From: Owenia fusiformis
Lineage: Eukaryota > Annelida > Polychaeta > Sabellida > Oweniidae
DNA length: 64,000 nt
Assembly: GCA_903813345.2 (NCBI GenBank)
Contig: CAIIXF020000012.1
Location: forward strand, 3,143,318 to 3,207,317
Reading direction: 5' to 3'
Shown: one piece after another, positions 11,184-22,300 of the stretch
Numbering within the stretch: position 1 is the stretch's first letter
Layout: every line of letters begins with the position of its first letter
Program-made: the position numbers and the translations under genes
Notes under the pieces: generated by a model
Databases searched by the model: none
What the model saw: only the letters and a program-made list of their open reading frames with translations
What the model was told of the DNA's origin: nothing

Positions 11184-11996
11184 ATACCTTCATCCTAAAC
11201 AATGTAAATAGAACATCCGAAGAACATGCTTCTGTAAATATGTTGAGTCTCTTTTTTATACTTTTAACTTTTGATGTACATTTTATGCTCTCCCCAACAC
11301 GGAGGAAATAAACATAAACATTGGTACACTACGTGAACTTTTTAAATATTTTTTATTATGAACTTTTTCCCTTAACTGTGACAATAAAATACTCATTCAA
11401 AATAATAAATCTAGACTTATTTGATATAATCCTTCAAATGCCTTTTTTAAGCTTACACTTGTGTGTATTTAGTGCCAGAGACATACTCACCTAATTGCCT
11501 AATTTGAAATAAAACAAAACGGAGGCGCACATATTTGAAAAAAAAGTTATTTCATCAGTATTAATTAAGACAGTTGGTTTATTTCGCCGTAGATGGAGCA
11601 GCTTTTAAGTTGGAAAATAAGTTGTGCGAAATAATTGATATTTCTTCTTTGTGTCATGATGCTCCGGGGTCTTCCCAAAATTAGACAATCCCACCCCGCA
11701 CCCGTGCCTGAGGTTGTCAAACTTTTGGAGAGAAGTGTAATATTACTACAGGTCATATAAATTGAATATATGTTTCTGGTTATTGCAATGAATTTTTCCA
11801 CAAATATTTTTTGGGGGAAATCCCGACCCCGTCGAACCCCCGGTCCCTACGGCTATGTTATGCTTGGCGATAACAAAATCAACGGTTTTGATTGATATCT
11901 AGAAAACATATGAGATCAAAAAATAAACAGACAATGGGCTCATCTCATAACAAAGTCTCATCCCATAACAATGGTCTCATCCAAACGCATCGACGG
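11184..11996. other. no gene seen; right flank of gypsy insertion
   Basis: AT-rich sequence with only short spurious ORFs. Three close TCTCATCYCATAACAA-like words lie near 11940-11980. It probably belongs to the intron upstream of the terminal exon at 12075. Confidence 0.6.
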
Positions 11997-14099
11997 TTGG
12001 TATGATCTATTTATGAATGCACGTTATGAATACTAATCTAATTACAGAATTCATTCATTTCTTTACATTTTCAGTCCAACCCTGTTAGTAAGGACATTGC
12101 GAACAAAGTTAGGCGACACAAAATTAAAAGAACACAAGAAGAAAACAACTTCTACCGCTCTGAACAATGAAAATTGCGACAAAGCAGCTATAGACACAAA
12201 TAAAAGTGATGAACGCGCTAGACTTGAAGACGGAATTAGCAAACCGATCAAGATGCCACCTTTGGATAATCTGTTTGTCGGTTCAAGACCAATTAAAGAT
12301 AATAGAAGATTGCCGAATCTGTCACCGACAATTGTTAAACGAAAAACAACTAATTCAGAAACAGGTAGAACCAGTTTACCAGAGTTAACTATGAGACGGA
12401 GAGATGTTCACGATCTTGCATTAACTGGCGGCTTGACGCCTTCGACGTCATTTCCGTTTCCGGTTCACGTGGTAGACGACGCTCGAGCCGTACGGGGTGA
12501 TAAACTAAGCAATAAGGATTTTTCAAAATCAAAAAAGAAAAAGACAGCATCCACTTTATTGGAATCAATAAAGAAAGTGGCTGAAAAACGCAAAGTGCAA
12601 TATGCAACAAAAATGGCACTAAGGGCAAGCAATGAAAACACCAACGAAATGCCCAAAGTGAACCCAGGCCGATATATCCTTGAGGCCATTAACAGTTCGT
12701 GTACTGAGAGTGACAACAATAGTTTCGATGACCAGGGAATAGAAAATGATCAAAGCACTGGAGAATACAAACATTCAGTGACGGGTCAAAGGGAAATCGA
12801 AGGACATCCTGCAGAATATAGATCTCACAATCATGACAAACTGCTAGATTATAAGAATCGCAACAGGGGTGATTTGCAATTAAAATCTATTTAAATCTAG
12901 AATCAATCATGGTAGAAACAATATGGTTAAGAAGATGCTTTTTGAGTCAATCCTAACGGTTAACGTTCCAGTAAGCAAGTTGAGTTGATAGCTAAAATCG
13001 TAAAATAGTTATAGCTCTTCAATCCTAATTCAGAAAGGACTGCTCACAAATCGTTGCTCATTACAGTCGCATAATAGCCAACTAATTTTAAGACCATTCA
13101 TTTCAGTTTCATTTTTATCTTCGCAAAGTGGTACCAATGTTACTTTTCTCGTATTTGAGTATCTAGCTCCTGATAGGAGTCGGTTTTAAAGTGCGGTCTG
13201 TACTATATTTGTAAAGAAAGTCGAAGTGCATTGATTCGTATTGCCAACCAGAGACATATAAAACATGTCTCTGTGCCAACAGACCGATAGGGCATTTACT
13301 TTACAACTTAAGAAACACGTTAGAGAAGATATACGTATGGATTATTTGCAGGATTTGCTTGTCTTCTGTTTGTCTGATTTTATGTAAGACTAATGAATAA
13401 CTCTCTGGTCTAGATAATTTTTGTCATAAGGGATGTTTTAACCAACACGTTTAAAGTGAACTTGAACGTGAATGTATAGAATCATTGCCCTCTGAAGTCT
13501 GAAGATAAGCTTTGTCCTTTGTTGCGTTTACATGACGATTGAATTTTAAGACATAAGGAAAATAGGTCCTTGTAAAAACAATTGAGGGGGGACAGTAATT
13601 CCTGTCGAGGGCGGTCATAATACTACATATTCACGTACAATTTATCTTTAAAACGTGCAGCTTGACCTCCCTATTAGTGTTACTACTGAATTTAGCTTCA
13701 CAGTTTATTTTAAAATCCTTAACTGTAAACTATATTATGTAACACATTTTTAATGAAATATAAGCATTTATTTGCAACATAAATAATAATATAAAACGTC
13801 TTAATGTCTTCAATATCTCAACATAAAGAAATTAATGGTTTAAGGGTAGGCTTATCTGATTTCAGTATTTATGTTTTTTTATCAAAGACATCATTCATTA
13901 ACATAACAACTACATGTACTCCAACAGATTCCGATCCCAATATTTCAGGAAAAGAAGCAGAATAAAACTACATGCATATAAAATTGAAAAAAAAATACTG
14001 AGATACAATCATTTCATTTCAAAAGTTCAGATACAGCAAAATCTGTCCAAAATGAACACACTTTTCTGACTGGCTCTCTGTGTTCATATTACGAGGGCA
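11997..14099 (+). repeat. segmental duplication, copy A
   Basis: This ~2.1-kb block is repeated in direct orientation at 16983-19019. Homology begins at TTGGTATGATCT just before an exon acceptor, runs through the exon and its 3' flank, and ends at TATTACGAGGGC. The copies are a few percent diverged, with small indels confined to non-coding parts. Confidence 0.93.
12075..12894 (+). CDS. terminal coding exon of unrecognised gene, copy A
   Basis: An acceptor (TTACATTTTCAG) precedes an open frame of about 270 codons ending in TAA. An in-frame stop lies just upstream of the acceptor, and no ATG occurs before the KMPP motif some 60 residues in. This is therefore best read as a last exon whose 5' partners lie upstream, possibly beyond the gypsy insertion. 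The product is hydrophilic, rich in Lys, Arg, Ser and Asn, with a KKKK run (~150) near an alpha-helical ESIKKVAEKRK stretch. There is no membrane segment or known domain. I do not recognise the family. It differs from copy B by about 5-6 amino acids. Confidence 0.6.
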
Positions 14100-14764
14100 T
14101 GGGCTTTAAGCTAGAATTGAAAGCCCATGAATAGGGTAATGACACAAATGTGTATTCCTTGCTTTTTAAGGGAAAGTAAGTCCTTGCATTGTCTTCTTTA
14201 AGTAAACCTGGTAAAGGGTCTTCCTTGTCCAGTTTCTCAACACTATTGGATTCCGTACAAATCTAATTCACCTGACACAAAATGTAATAAGGATACTTTC
14301 CTGAAAATATTGACATACCCATTTTTCATACTTTATACGTATACAAGAAAACGGTAGGTATATATTTTTTTCAAATTGGCTCCATTTAGTTTTACATCCT
14401 TTTACTGTCGACAAAATTGCAATCGACATGTACAATTCTTTACCATCTCAAATATAATCTCCCAAAAATCCACTGAGTGCTACCAAATGATGAATTTCTA
14501 TGTGCACAAAGCTGTCATTCTGATGTGCTAGAGCCCCTCTATCTGTCGTTTGCAAGAGGATAAAGAATGAAGTCAAAGAGGGTGCGGGTATCGCGAAGAA
14601 TAACTGTATTTCTGTAAAGGCACGTTGCCTTGTCGGCTACACCCATGCACTCCATTCCATGTCATGCCTATTTTCTAAAAATCCAAACGTTTCATTACCT
14701 CATCCAAGAAAGCTTTTATTTTTGTCCTCGTAAAATATTGGCATGGCAATGAATCGAGCAAACG
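14100..14764. other. no gene seen; 3' flank of cGAS-like gene
   Basis: Between duplication copy A and the cGAS-like stop codon. It starts with a short palindrome (GGGCTTTAAGC... GAAAGCCCATG) resembling motifs at 49270 and 49337. No supported gene was found. Confidence 0.55.
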
Positions 14765-16120
14765 TCAATTAACAGAAGAGACGAACGGGACGAAGGGAAA
14801 AAGCACACGTTGTATCATAACCACTGAATTTTTATCATCATGTTGCCACTCGAGTCTAAGATACTTACTGGCATTCCGAGATTGGTCGAACTTATTGTAT
14901 TTGTTCAAACCATCCATTAAAGTTTGCAAAATGCGATTCCTTCTGATTTCAGTAACGTTATTTGAAAGAAATACGTTCCACCAGTTGTTACTGCGATTCA
15001 GCTTAATATGCTGTATAATCCATACCATTGAAATGAGCAAATGTATACGAACCCCATGTAAAGGAAATGATTTTCCAGGGAATATCGTATTTTGAATGCC
15101 CCACCCATTTGAATCATACAAGTATATGAATTCTTCATCGTAATTGTATTCATCATCGTGAAAATCGGAATTGCGTTCCTCATCGGATTTTGTCATTAAT
15201 TTATCGATGATGGAAATGAAGCATTCGCCCAAATTACTCGCCCGACAGTCCTGTTGATGATGTATTATAAGAGTTCTTAGAGCATATGATGAAATACGAC
15301 ATTGACTTCCTAATAAACGTGTTAAATTGGAAACATACTTTAATGTTAGAAATAACTTCCGATGAGGTGGTGTGAGTTTATATTCATCCGAATTCGGTAG
15401 TTCTACCACAGATTCTGTCCAGAAGCCGAATGGGATGTGTTCGGTATTGATTATATGAACACTAGGCCCTAGCTCATGAGGCTCCAATTTGAGACAGAAA
15501 CACAAGTCGATGTCTGTCGTCCCTAAAGGCGCTCCCACTCGTAAACGCACTGCAGGGCCATGCATGCCAGTATTTTGTATTTCATTGCGGCGGTACTGTT
15601 TAAATCTCGGGTTCAATTTTACAGTTCCCTGAGTTTCCATGTGTTCAAGTGCCGCGGATATCGTAGCACTCAGCATATAAAGTAGCTCATTAGTCTTGAA
15701 TTCGGCTTCACCATTCTCATTGATAGTTCCCAAGCACTTGGGAGGTAAAGGATTGGGGAGTTTATTAACATTGATTCTAATTTTGCGTTTCCCATCATCC
15801 TCATGGCGCTCACTTGCATTTGTCACATCTGTTATATATTGAGATAGAGCTAGTATTGGATGATAATCATACTCATCGGGGTGAAGTATTTTTGTTCCGT
15901 CATAGTAGCTACCTCGATTTATCAGTCCATTTGTGGCAAGCGCTGGTTCTATCTTGCCAACATTAACGAGGATATCTTTTACAAGATTCTCCACAAATGT
16001 AGTATGCTCTTCCAACTGGCTTTCTGTGTAAACATTTCTAATGTCAACTGTGCCAGCCGTTAGGTTTATGAATTTTGTTAAACGTTTCTTGTTTTGTGAT
16101 TTACTCAAACTGCATCCCAT
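14765..16120 (-). CDS. cGAS-like receptor / Mab21-family nucleotidyltransferase
   Basis: A single-exon 451-residue protein. The nucleotidyltransferase signature is intact: a GS pair at 70-71 followed by DGTKI, then E83-Y-D85, and a third acidic residue (D205) in a TTDIDLCF strand. These match the three metal-binding acids of cGAS. The C-terminal half (SSYALRTLIIHH, ~300) fits the Mab21 helical lobe. No cGAS-type zinc ribbon was seen. In the family such proteins sense nucleic acid or other ligands and make cyclic dinucleotides that activate STING. I chose the ATG at 16120 because the frame upstream opens only with GTG and this ATG has a good context (A at -3, G at +4). The resulting N-terminus MGCSLSKS is a consensus for N-myristoylation plus palmitoylation. 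Ligand and product are unknown. Confidence 0.88.
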   Translation of the reverse strand: MGCSLSKSQNKKRLTKFINLTAGTVDIRNVYTESQLEEHTTFVENLVKDILVNVGKIEPALATNGLINRGSYYDGTKILHPDEYDYHPILALSQYITDVTNASERHEDDGKRKIRINVNKLPNPLPPKCLGTINENGEAEFKTNELLYMLSATISAALEHMETQGTVKLNPRFKQYRRNEIQNTGMHGPAVRLRVGAPLGTTDIDLCFCLKLEPHELGPSVHIINTEHIPFGFWTESVVELPNSDEYKLTPPHRKLFLTLKYVSNLTRLLGSQCRISSYALRTLIIHHQQDCRASNLGECFISIIDKLMTKSDEERNSDFHDDEYNYDEEFIYLYDSNGWGIQNTIFPGKSFPLHGVRIHLLISMVWIIQHIKLNRSNNWWNVFLSNNVTEIRRNRILQTLMDGLNKYNKFDQSRNASKYLRLEWQHDDKNSVVMIQRVLFPFVPFVSSVN

Positions 16121-16982
16121 CTTTAACGATAGGTTTAAAATCTTTAATGTGTTTTTTTGTAACTGTAATACGCTGTACACTGTACGTGTATTTCAACGTT
16201 GCTCAAATTAAGTCTGTAAGGCCCGCTGTAAGGCAGCCTTTAAATTTAGTTGATTCTTAAACTATTATATAAATCCTCCTCAGATGTTCTCTTAAACAAA
16301 CGTGTGACATCGATTCTATCAATACCTATTTGTCACCTAGTGTTCCCATTATGGAACTCTCCAATAGCAGTGGCATAGCCAGCAATTGGTGACCAGCAGG
16401 GGTTCGATTTTTTATGTTATCCACAAATCTCCCCCTTCATCGGTGAACCTCACATAAAAACATTTTTTGTATTTGTCATACATACAATTCATTCTTAAGA
16501 GTTCATTCACATGCAATTCCCACACTTTTAGCTGAATTTTGAAAAGATTCCAAATCAAAAGATTTTTATTTGCTATTTCATTTTGTTAGGCGCTCAGTGA
16601 CAGACGACAAATAGTATTGTATTAATGGAATGAAACATAGTCTGAAATTCCAAAAAGACCAAATTGAAATAAAAATATATCCACTGTGCTCTGTGGGCTC
16701 TAACATTAAACATTTCTTTTAAATTGTAATGCCTTGCAACAAAGAACAACTAATGCTGAAAAACCTATTTCTTCTTTCTTTGAATGGAAAATGAAAAATA
16801 AAACTTTCCATTCTCTATCACCGTTCCGCTGTTTTTTTATCATGATAAATGACGAGAATCATGAACGTTTTGAGAAATGAAAACATTTTTGATAAACTTG
16901 TGAATAATTATAAACTTTAATTTGTTTTTGAGAAATGAACATTTTATTATCTTATTAATTATAAACATGTTAAAGAATGCTG
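16121..16982. other. no gene seen; 5' flank of cGAS-like gene
   Basis: AT-rich sequence with no supported ORF. Two short near-copies of GAGAAATGAA/AACATTTT words lie near 16870-16940. It may hold the cGAS-like promoter, but no element is clear. Confidence 0.5.
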
Positions 16983-19019
16983 TTGGTATGATCTGCCTCT
17001 ATTTATGAATGCACGTTGTGAATACTAATTAAAGAATTCATTCATTTCTTTACATTTTCAGCCCAACCCTGTTAGTAAGGACATTGCGAACAAAGTTAGG
17101 CGACACAAAATTAAAAGAACACAAGAAGAAAACAACCTCTACCGCTCTGAACAATGAAAATTACGACAAAGCAGCTATAGACACTAATAAAAGAGAAGAA
17201 CGCGCTAGACTTGAAGACGGAATTAGCAAACCTATCAAGATGCCACCTTTGGAGAATCTGTTTGTCGGTTCAAGACCAATTAAAGATAATAGAAGATTGC
17301 CAAATCTGTCACCGACAATTGTTAAACGAAAAACAACTAATTCAGAAACAGGTAGAACCAGTTTACCAGAGTTAACTATGAGACGGAGAGATGTTCACGA
17401 TCTTGCATTAACTGGCGGCTTGACGCCTTCGACGTCATTTCCGTTTCCGGTCCACGTGGTAGACGACGCTCGAGCCATACGGGGTGATAAATTGAGCAAT
17501 AAGGATTTTTCAAAATCAAAAAAGAAAAAGACCGCATCCACTTTATTGGAATCGATAAAGAAAGTGGCTGAAAAACGCAAAGTGCAATATGCAACAAAAA
17601 TGGCACTAAGGGCAAGCAATGAAAACACCAACGAAATGCCTAAAGTGAACCCAGGGCGATATATCCTTGAGGCCATTAACAGTTCGTGTACTGAGAGTGA
17701 CAACAATAGTTTCGATGACCAGGGAATAGAAAATGATCAAAGCACTGGAGAATACAAACATTCAGTGACGGGTCAAAGGGAAATCGAAGGACATCCTGCA
17801 GAATATAGATCTCACAATCATGACAAACTGCTAGATTATAAGAATCGCAACAGGGGTGATTTGCAATTAAAATCTATTTAAATCTAGAATCATGGTAGAA
17901 ACAATATGGTTAAGAAGATGCTTTTTGAGTCAATCCTAACGGTTAACGTTCCAGTAAGCAAGTTGAGTTGATAGCTAAAATCGTAAAATAGTTATAGCTC
18001 TTCAATCCTAATTCAGAAAGGACTGCTCACAAATCGTTGCTCATTACAGTCGCCTAATAGACAACCAATCTTAAGACAATTCATTTAAGTTTCATTTTTA
18101 TCTTCGCAAAGTGGTACCAATGGTACTTTATTTTAGTATCTAGCTCCTGATATAAGTCGGTTTTAAAGTGCGTACTGTTCTATATTATTTGTAAAGAAAG
18201 TCGAAGTGCATTGATTCGTATTGCCAACAGACATTTACTTTACAACTTTAGAAACACGTTAGAGAAGATATACGTATGGATTATTTGCAGGATTTGCTTG
18301 CCTTTTGTTTGTCTGATTTTATGTAAGACTATTGAATAACTCACTGGTCTAGTTAATTTTTCGCATAAGGGATGTTTTAACCTACACGTTTTAAGTAAAC
18401 TTGTACGTGAATGTATAGAATTATTGCCCTATGAAGTCTGAAGATAAGTTTTGTCCTTTGTTGCGTTTACTTATTGAATTTTACGACATAAGGAAAATAG
18501 GTCCCTGTAAAAAACAATTGAGGGGGGGGCAGTAATTCCTGTCGAGGGCGGTCATAATACTACATATTCACGTACAATTTATCTTTAAAACGTGCAGCTT
18601 GACCTCCATATTAGTGTTACTACTGAATTAAGCTTCACAGTTTATTTTAAAATTCGTAACTCTAAACTATATTATGTACAACACATTTTTCAATGAAATG
18701 TAAGCATTTATTAGCAACATAAATAATATAAAACGTCTTCTCAACATAAAAAAATTAATGGTTTAAGGGTATGCTTATATCTGATTTCAGTATTTATGTT
18801 TGCTATCAGAGAGATCATTCATTAACATTGCAACTACATGTACTCCAAACAGATTCCAACCCCAATATTTCAGGAAAAGAAGCAGAATAAAACTACATGC
18901 ATATAAAATTGAAAAAATACTGAAATACAATCATTTCATTTCAAAAGTACAGATACAGCAAAATCTGTCCAGAATGAACACACTTTTCTGACTGGCTCTC
19001 AGTGTTCATATTACGAGGG
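16983..19019 (+). repeat. segmental duplication, copy B
   Basis: Direct repeat of 11997-14099, beginning TTGGTATGATCT and ending TATTACGAGGGC. Relative to copy A it has a ~30-bp deletion after the ATTGCCAACAGA motif and other small indels outside the coding exon. Confidence 0.93.
17062..17881 (+). CDS. terminal coding exon of unrecognised gene, copy B
   Basis: Same structure as copy A: acceptor TTTACATTTTCAG, then an open frame with identical length and stop. By eye about 11 synonymous and 5-6 amino-acid-changing differences separate the copies, and there are no indels in the frame, which suggests coding constraint. It may serve as an alternative last exon of the same upstream gene or belong to a partial duplicate. 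No matching upstream exon is visible between 14100 and 17060. Confidence 0.55.
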
Positions 19020-19305
19020 CCAGTGTACATGGGAGACAATGAAACATCAAATTATAAACACTCTAAAGAGGTGTTCACTTATGCAGGATTTACTGTCTCA
19101 AATCCATTCCTTTAAATATAAGAAGCCCTAAATAAAGGTAGGATTTTCAATCACATTATTACATCTATGTTATGGCAAATTGTTACAAAAGTGTAACAAT
19201 TGTTACAGATTCCAAATGCTGAAGATGGTCACAAAAATTGTCTTACTATAGTACAAATATAAGCTGATTTTTACAAATGATACTGTAGAAATATTGCTTT
19301 AAAAT

Positions 19306-22300
19306 TTATTTTAATTTTTCTTCTCCTTCCTCCATGTCTTTCAGGCTAAGAATCTCTAAGTGTCCATGACCTTTAGTGTCCTGTCTGACTATGTCATCAA
19401 CCTCTCTATATACACCAGGGTCTATCAAGATCACCTACAAGTAGAGAAACAAAGTAACATCTAAGCCTAGGACTGAATTGGAGGATGATTTAAACAAAAT
19501 ATGTTTTGTTTCCAGACTTTGGATAAGTGCTGCAGCACGAAAGGGAAGTCTGTTCAATTTCATTCAAGCATACCATATTCTCTCTAATAAACACACAGGG
19601 CATCTCCCAAAATGATTTTTACTTATTTTTTATTTTTCTCATGATTTTTGTTACTCAAGTTGACAGAGTCTCATGAAAAAGTTGGAAGAATACGGTACAT
19701 TTATTCTATCAATCCTTATAAAAACGTAGTGGCATTTGAACAAAATATTAAATTTTCAGGGTGAAATTAGCTTTTCTTATAAAATGAGATTTACATGAAT
19801 GCTGGCAACACAGGGGTTTACCTAGATACACAGAGGTTAAATTACAGAGAACTCGAACTTGGACATGTAACACTATGTCAGTCAGGGATTATTGTCTTTC
19901 TCTCAACTGGTTTATATGCGACATAAGTACGATTTTTATCTTAAACTCAACCTGGCAAGAAAAAGCTATAACCGGAAAAAAGTGTAGGACCTATCCGGAA
20001 AATAGTGTAGGACCTAACCAGAAAATAGTGTAGGACCTATCCGGAAAATAGTGTAGGACCTATCTGGAAAATAGTGTAGGACCTAACCGGAACATAGTGT
20101 AGGACCTAACCAAAAGATAGTGTAGGACCTATCCGGAAAATAGTGTAGGACCTAACCAGAAAATAGTGTAGGACCTAACCAGAAAATAGTGTATGACTAT
20201 AATTGCACATGGTTAACTTCTCCATAACTTAACCTCCTTATTATTGTTGCAATGTTCACTTGTATTCGTATCTTACCATTTCTAGTTCATCATCAAACTC
20301 TTCACGTTCAACTTTAGCAGCAATCTTTCTGATCTTTTCCTTTATCTTTTTTGAATCTTTTGCTGAAAGACAGATATACACTGAACTGTTATACTATACT
20401 TACATATTTTGGAGATTACATTTGAAAAATATATACATGTTGATTTCTTTTCTGTGTAGGTTGTTTAATAAAAATCATCTTTAATGTTAACTCTTAAAAC
20501 GGTGGGGGGGGGGCAGAACTATCCTCCTAGGTTTTATTTTAATAATTTTTTTGCTTAGTTGGTCTTTTGACCTGAAACTTTGTCTTCTTAAATTGGATAT
20601 GACATGTTTTAGCGAAAAATTATGACCCTAACCCCCAAGCAGGAAAGTTTGACAATTTAAATCACTTGAACAGAATACATCTGGGTATATGGCTTTCTAG
20701 ATTACTAACTGGGGTTTCTTTCTCAATATTTACTTCTTAATACCATGATAATAGGTTGCAAGGGATGGTGTTTTCATGTCAACAGTTTTGCAGTAAAAAA
20801 GTAAATTTCAAAATTGTGTTAGAGTGGTGAAGGGGTTAAATGCATTTTAAACATTCGGACATCATCTCAAAGTACCTTGCACCACAACCACAACTTGTGT
20901 AAGAGTGGTAAAAGGGTTAAATGCATTTTAAACATTCGGACATCATCTCAAAGTACCTTGCACCACAACCACAACTTGTGTAAGAGTGGTAAAAGGGTTA
21001 AATGCATTTTAAACGTTCGGACATCATCTCAAAGTACCTTGCACCACAACCACAACTTGTGTAAGAGTGGTAAAAGGGTTAAATGCATTTTAAACATTCG
21101 GACATCATCTCAAAGTACCTTGCACCACAACCACAACTTGTGTAAGAGTGGTAAAAGGGTTAAATGCATTTTAAACGTTCGGACATCATCTCAAAGTACC
21201 TTGCACCACAACCACAACTTGTGTAAGAGTGGTAAAAGGGTTAAATGCATTTTAAACATTCGGACATCATCTCAAAGTACCTTGCACCACAACCACAACT
21301 TGTGTAAGAGTGGTGAAAGGGTTAAATGCATTTTAAACATTCGGACATCATCTCAAAGTACCTTGCACCACAACCACAACTTGTGTAAGAGTGGTAAAAG
21401 GGTTAAATGCATTTTAAACATTCGGACATCATCTCAAAGTACCTTGCACCACAACAACAACTTGTGTAAGAGTGGTGAAAGGGTTAAATGCATTTTAAAC
21501 ATTCGGACATCATCTCAAAGTACCTTGCACCACAACCACAACTTGTGTAAGAGTGGTAAAAGGGTTAAATGCATTTTAAACATTCGGACATCATCTCAAA
21601 GTACCTTGCACCACAACAACAACTTGTGTAAGAGTGGTGAAAGGGTTAAATGCATTTTAAACATTCGGACATCATCTCAAAGTACCTTGCACCACAACCA
21701 CAACTTGTGTAAGAGTGGTGAAAGGGTTAAATGCATTTTAAACATTCGGACATCATCTCAAAGTACCTTGCACCACAACCACAACTTGTGTAAGAGTGGT
21801 AAAAGGGTTAAATGCATTTTAAACATTCGGACATCATCTCAAAGTACCTTGCACCACAACTCTCAGCCTCATCTGTGCCCTCTGTATGTTGATGGTATCC
21901 GTCTCTGTTAGTTGTTTAATCACATCAAGTGCCTGCAATATATAAAGTCAATTACAGTAAGACTGTGTATCGTATGATCTGTAAAATGAAGCCTTCTGAT
22001 TGGTCAGTTCTTGTGCTGTACCAATCTGTATTGCTACTGAGATTGTCCCCGTTGATCATCTCCGTCGCAATACAGAAAATATTGGTACGGAGAGGACAAT
22101 CTCAGTAGCAATACAGAGGATCACATGATTAAAACGTTATTGAATGATTTGAAGTGCAATACACGATATATTCTGCTCGAGAAATTCTGTATTAGAACGA
22201 GACGAAGTTGAGTGCCAATACAGAATATCGAGACATTATAGTATTTTGAACACCACTGACATACATATAAGTACTGCACTTCCATACAAATACTACTAGT

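Noticed and set aside
12097-12894. Independent 265-codon gene starting at 12097
   Set aside because: That codon is TTG and an acceptor lies just upstream, so the frame is an exon rather than a whole gene.
16121-16180. 20-residue N-terminal extension of the cGAS-like protein
   Set aside because: The extended frame opens with GTG, not ATG, and the downstream ATG has a far better context.
20812-21858. CRISPR-like array
   Set aside because: The 81-bp units are contiguous with no unique spacers, in an animal intron.
20877-21911. 344-codon + strand ORF with a 27-residue repeat
   Set aside because: It is the 81-bp minisatellite read in frame. The real gene here is SBDS on the other strand.
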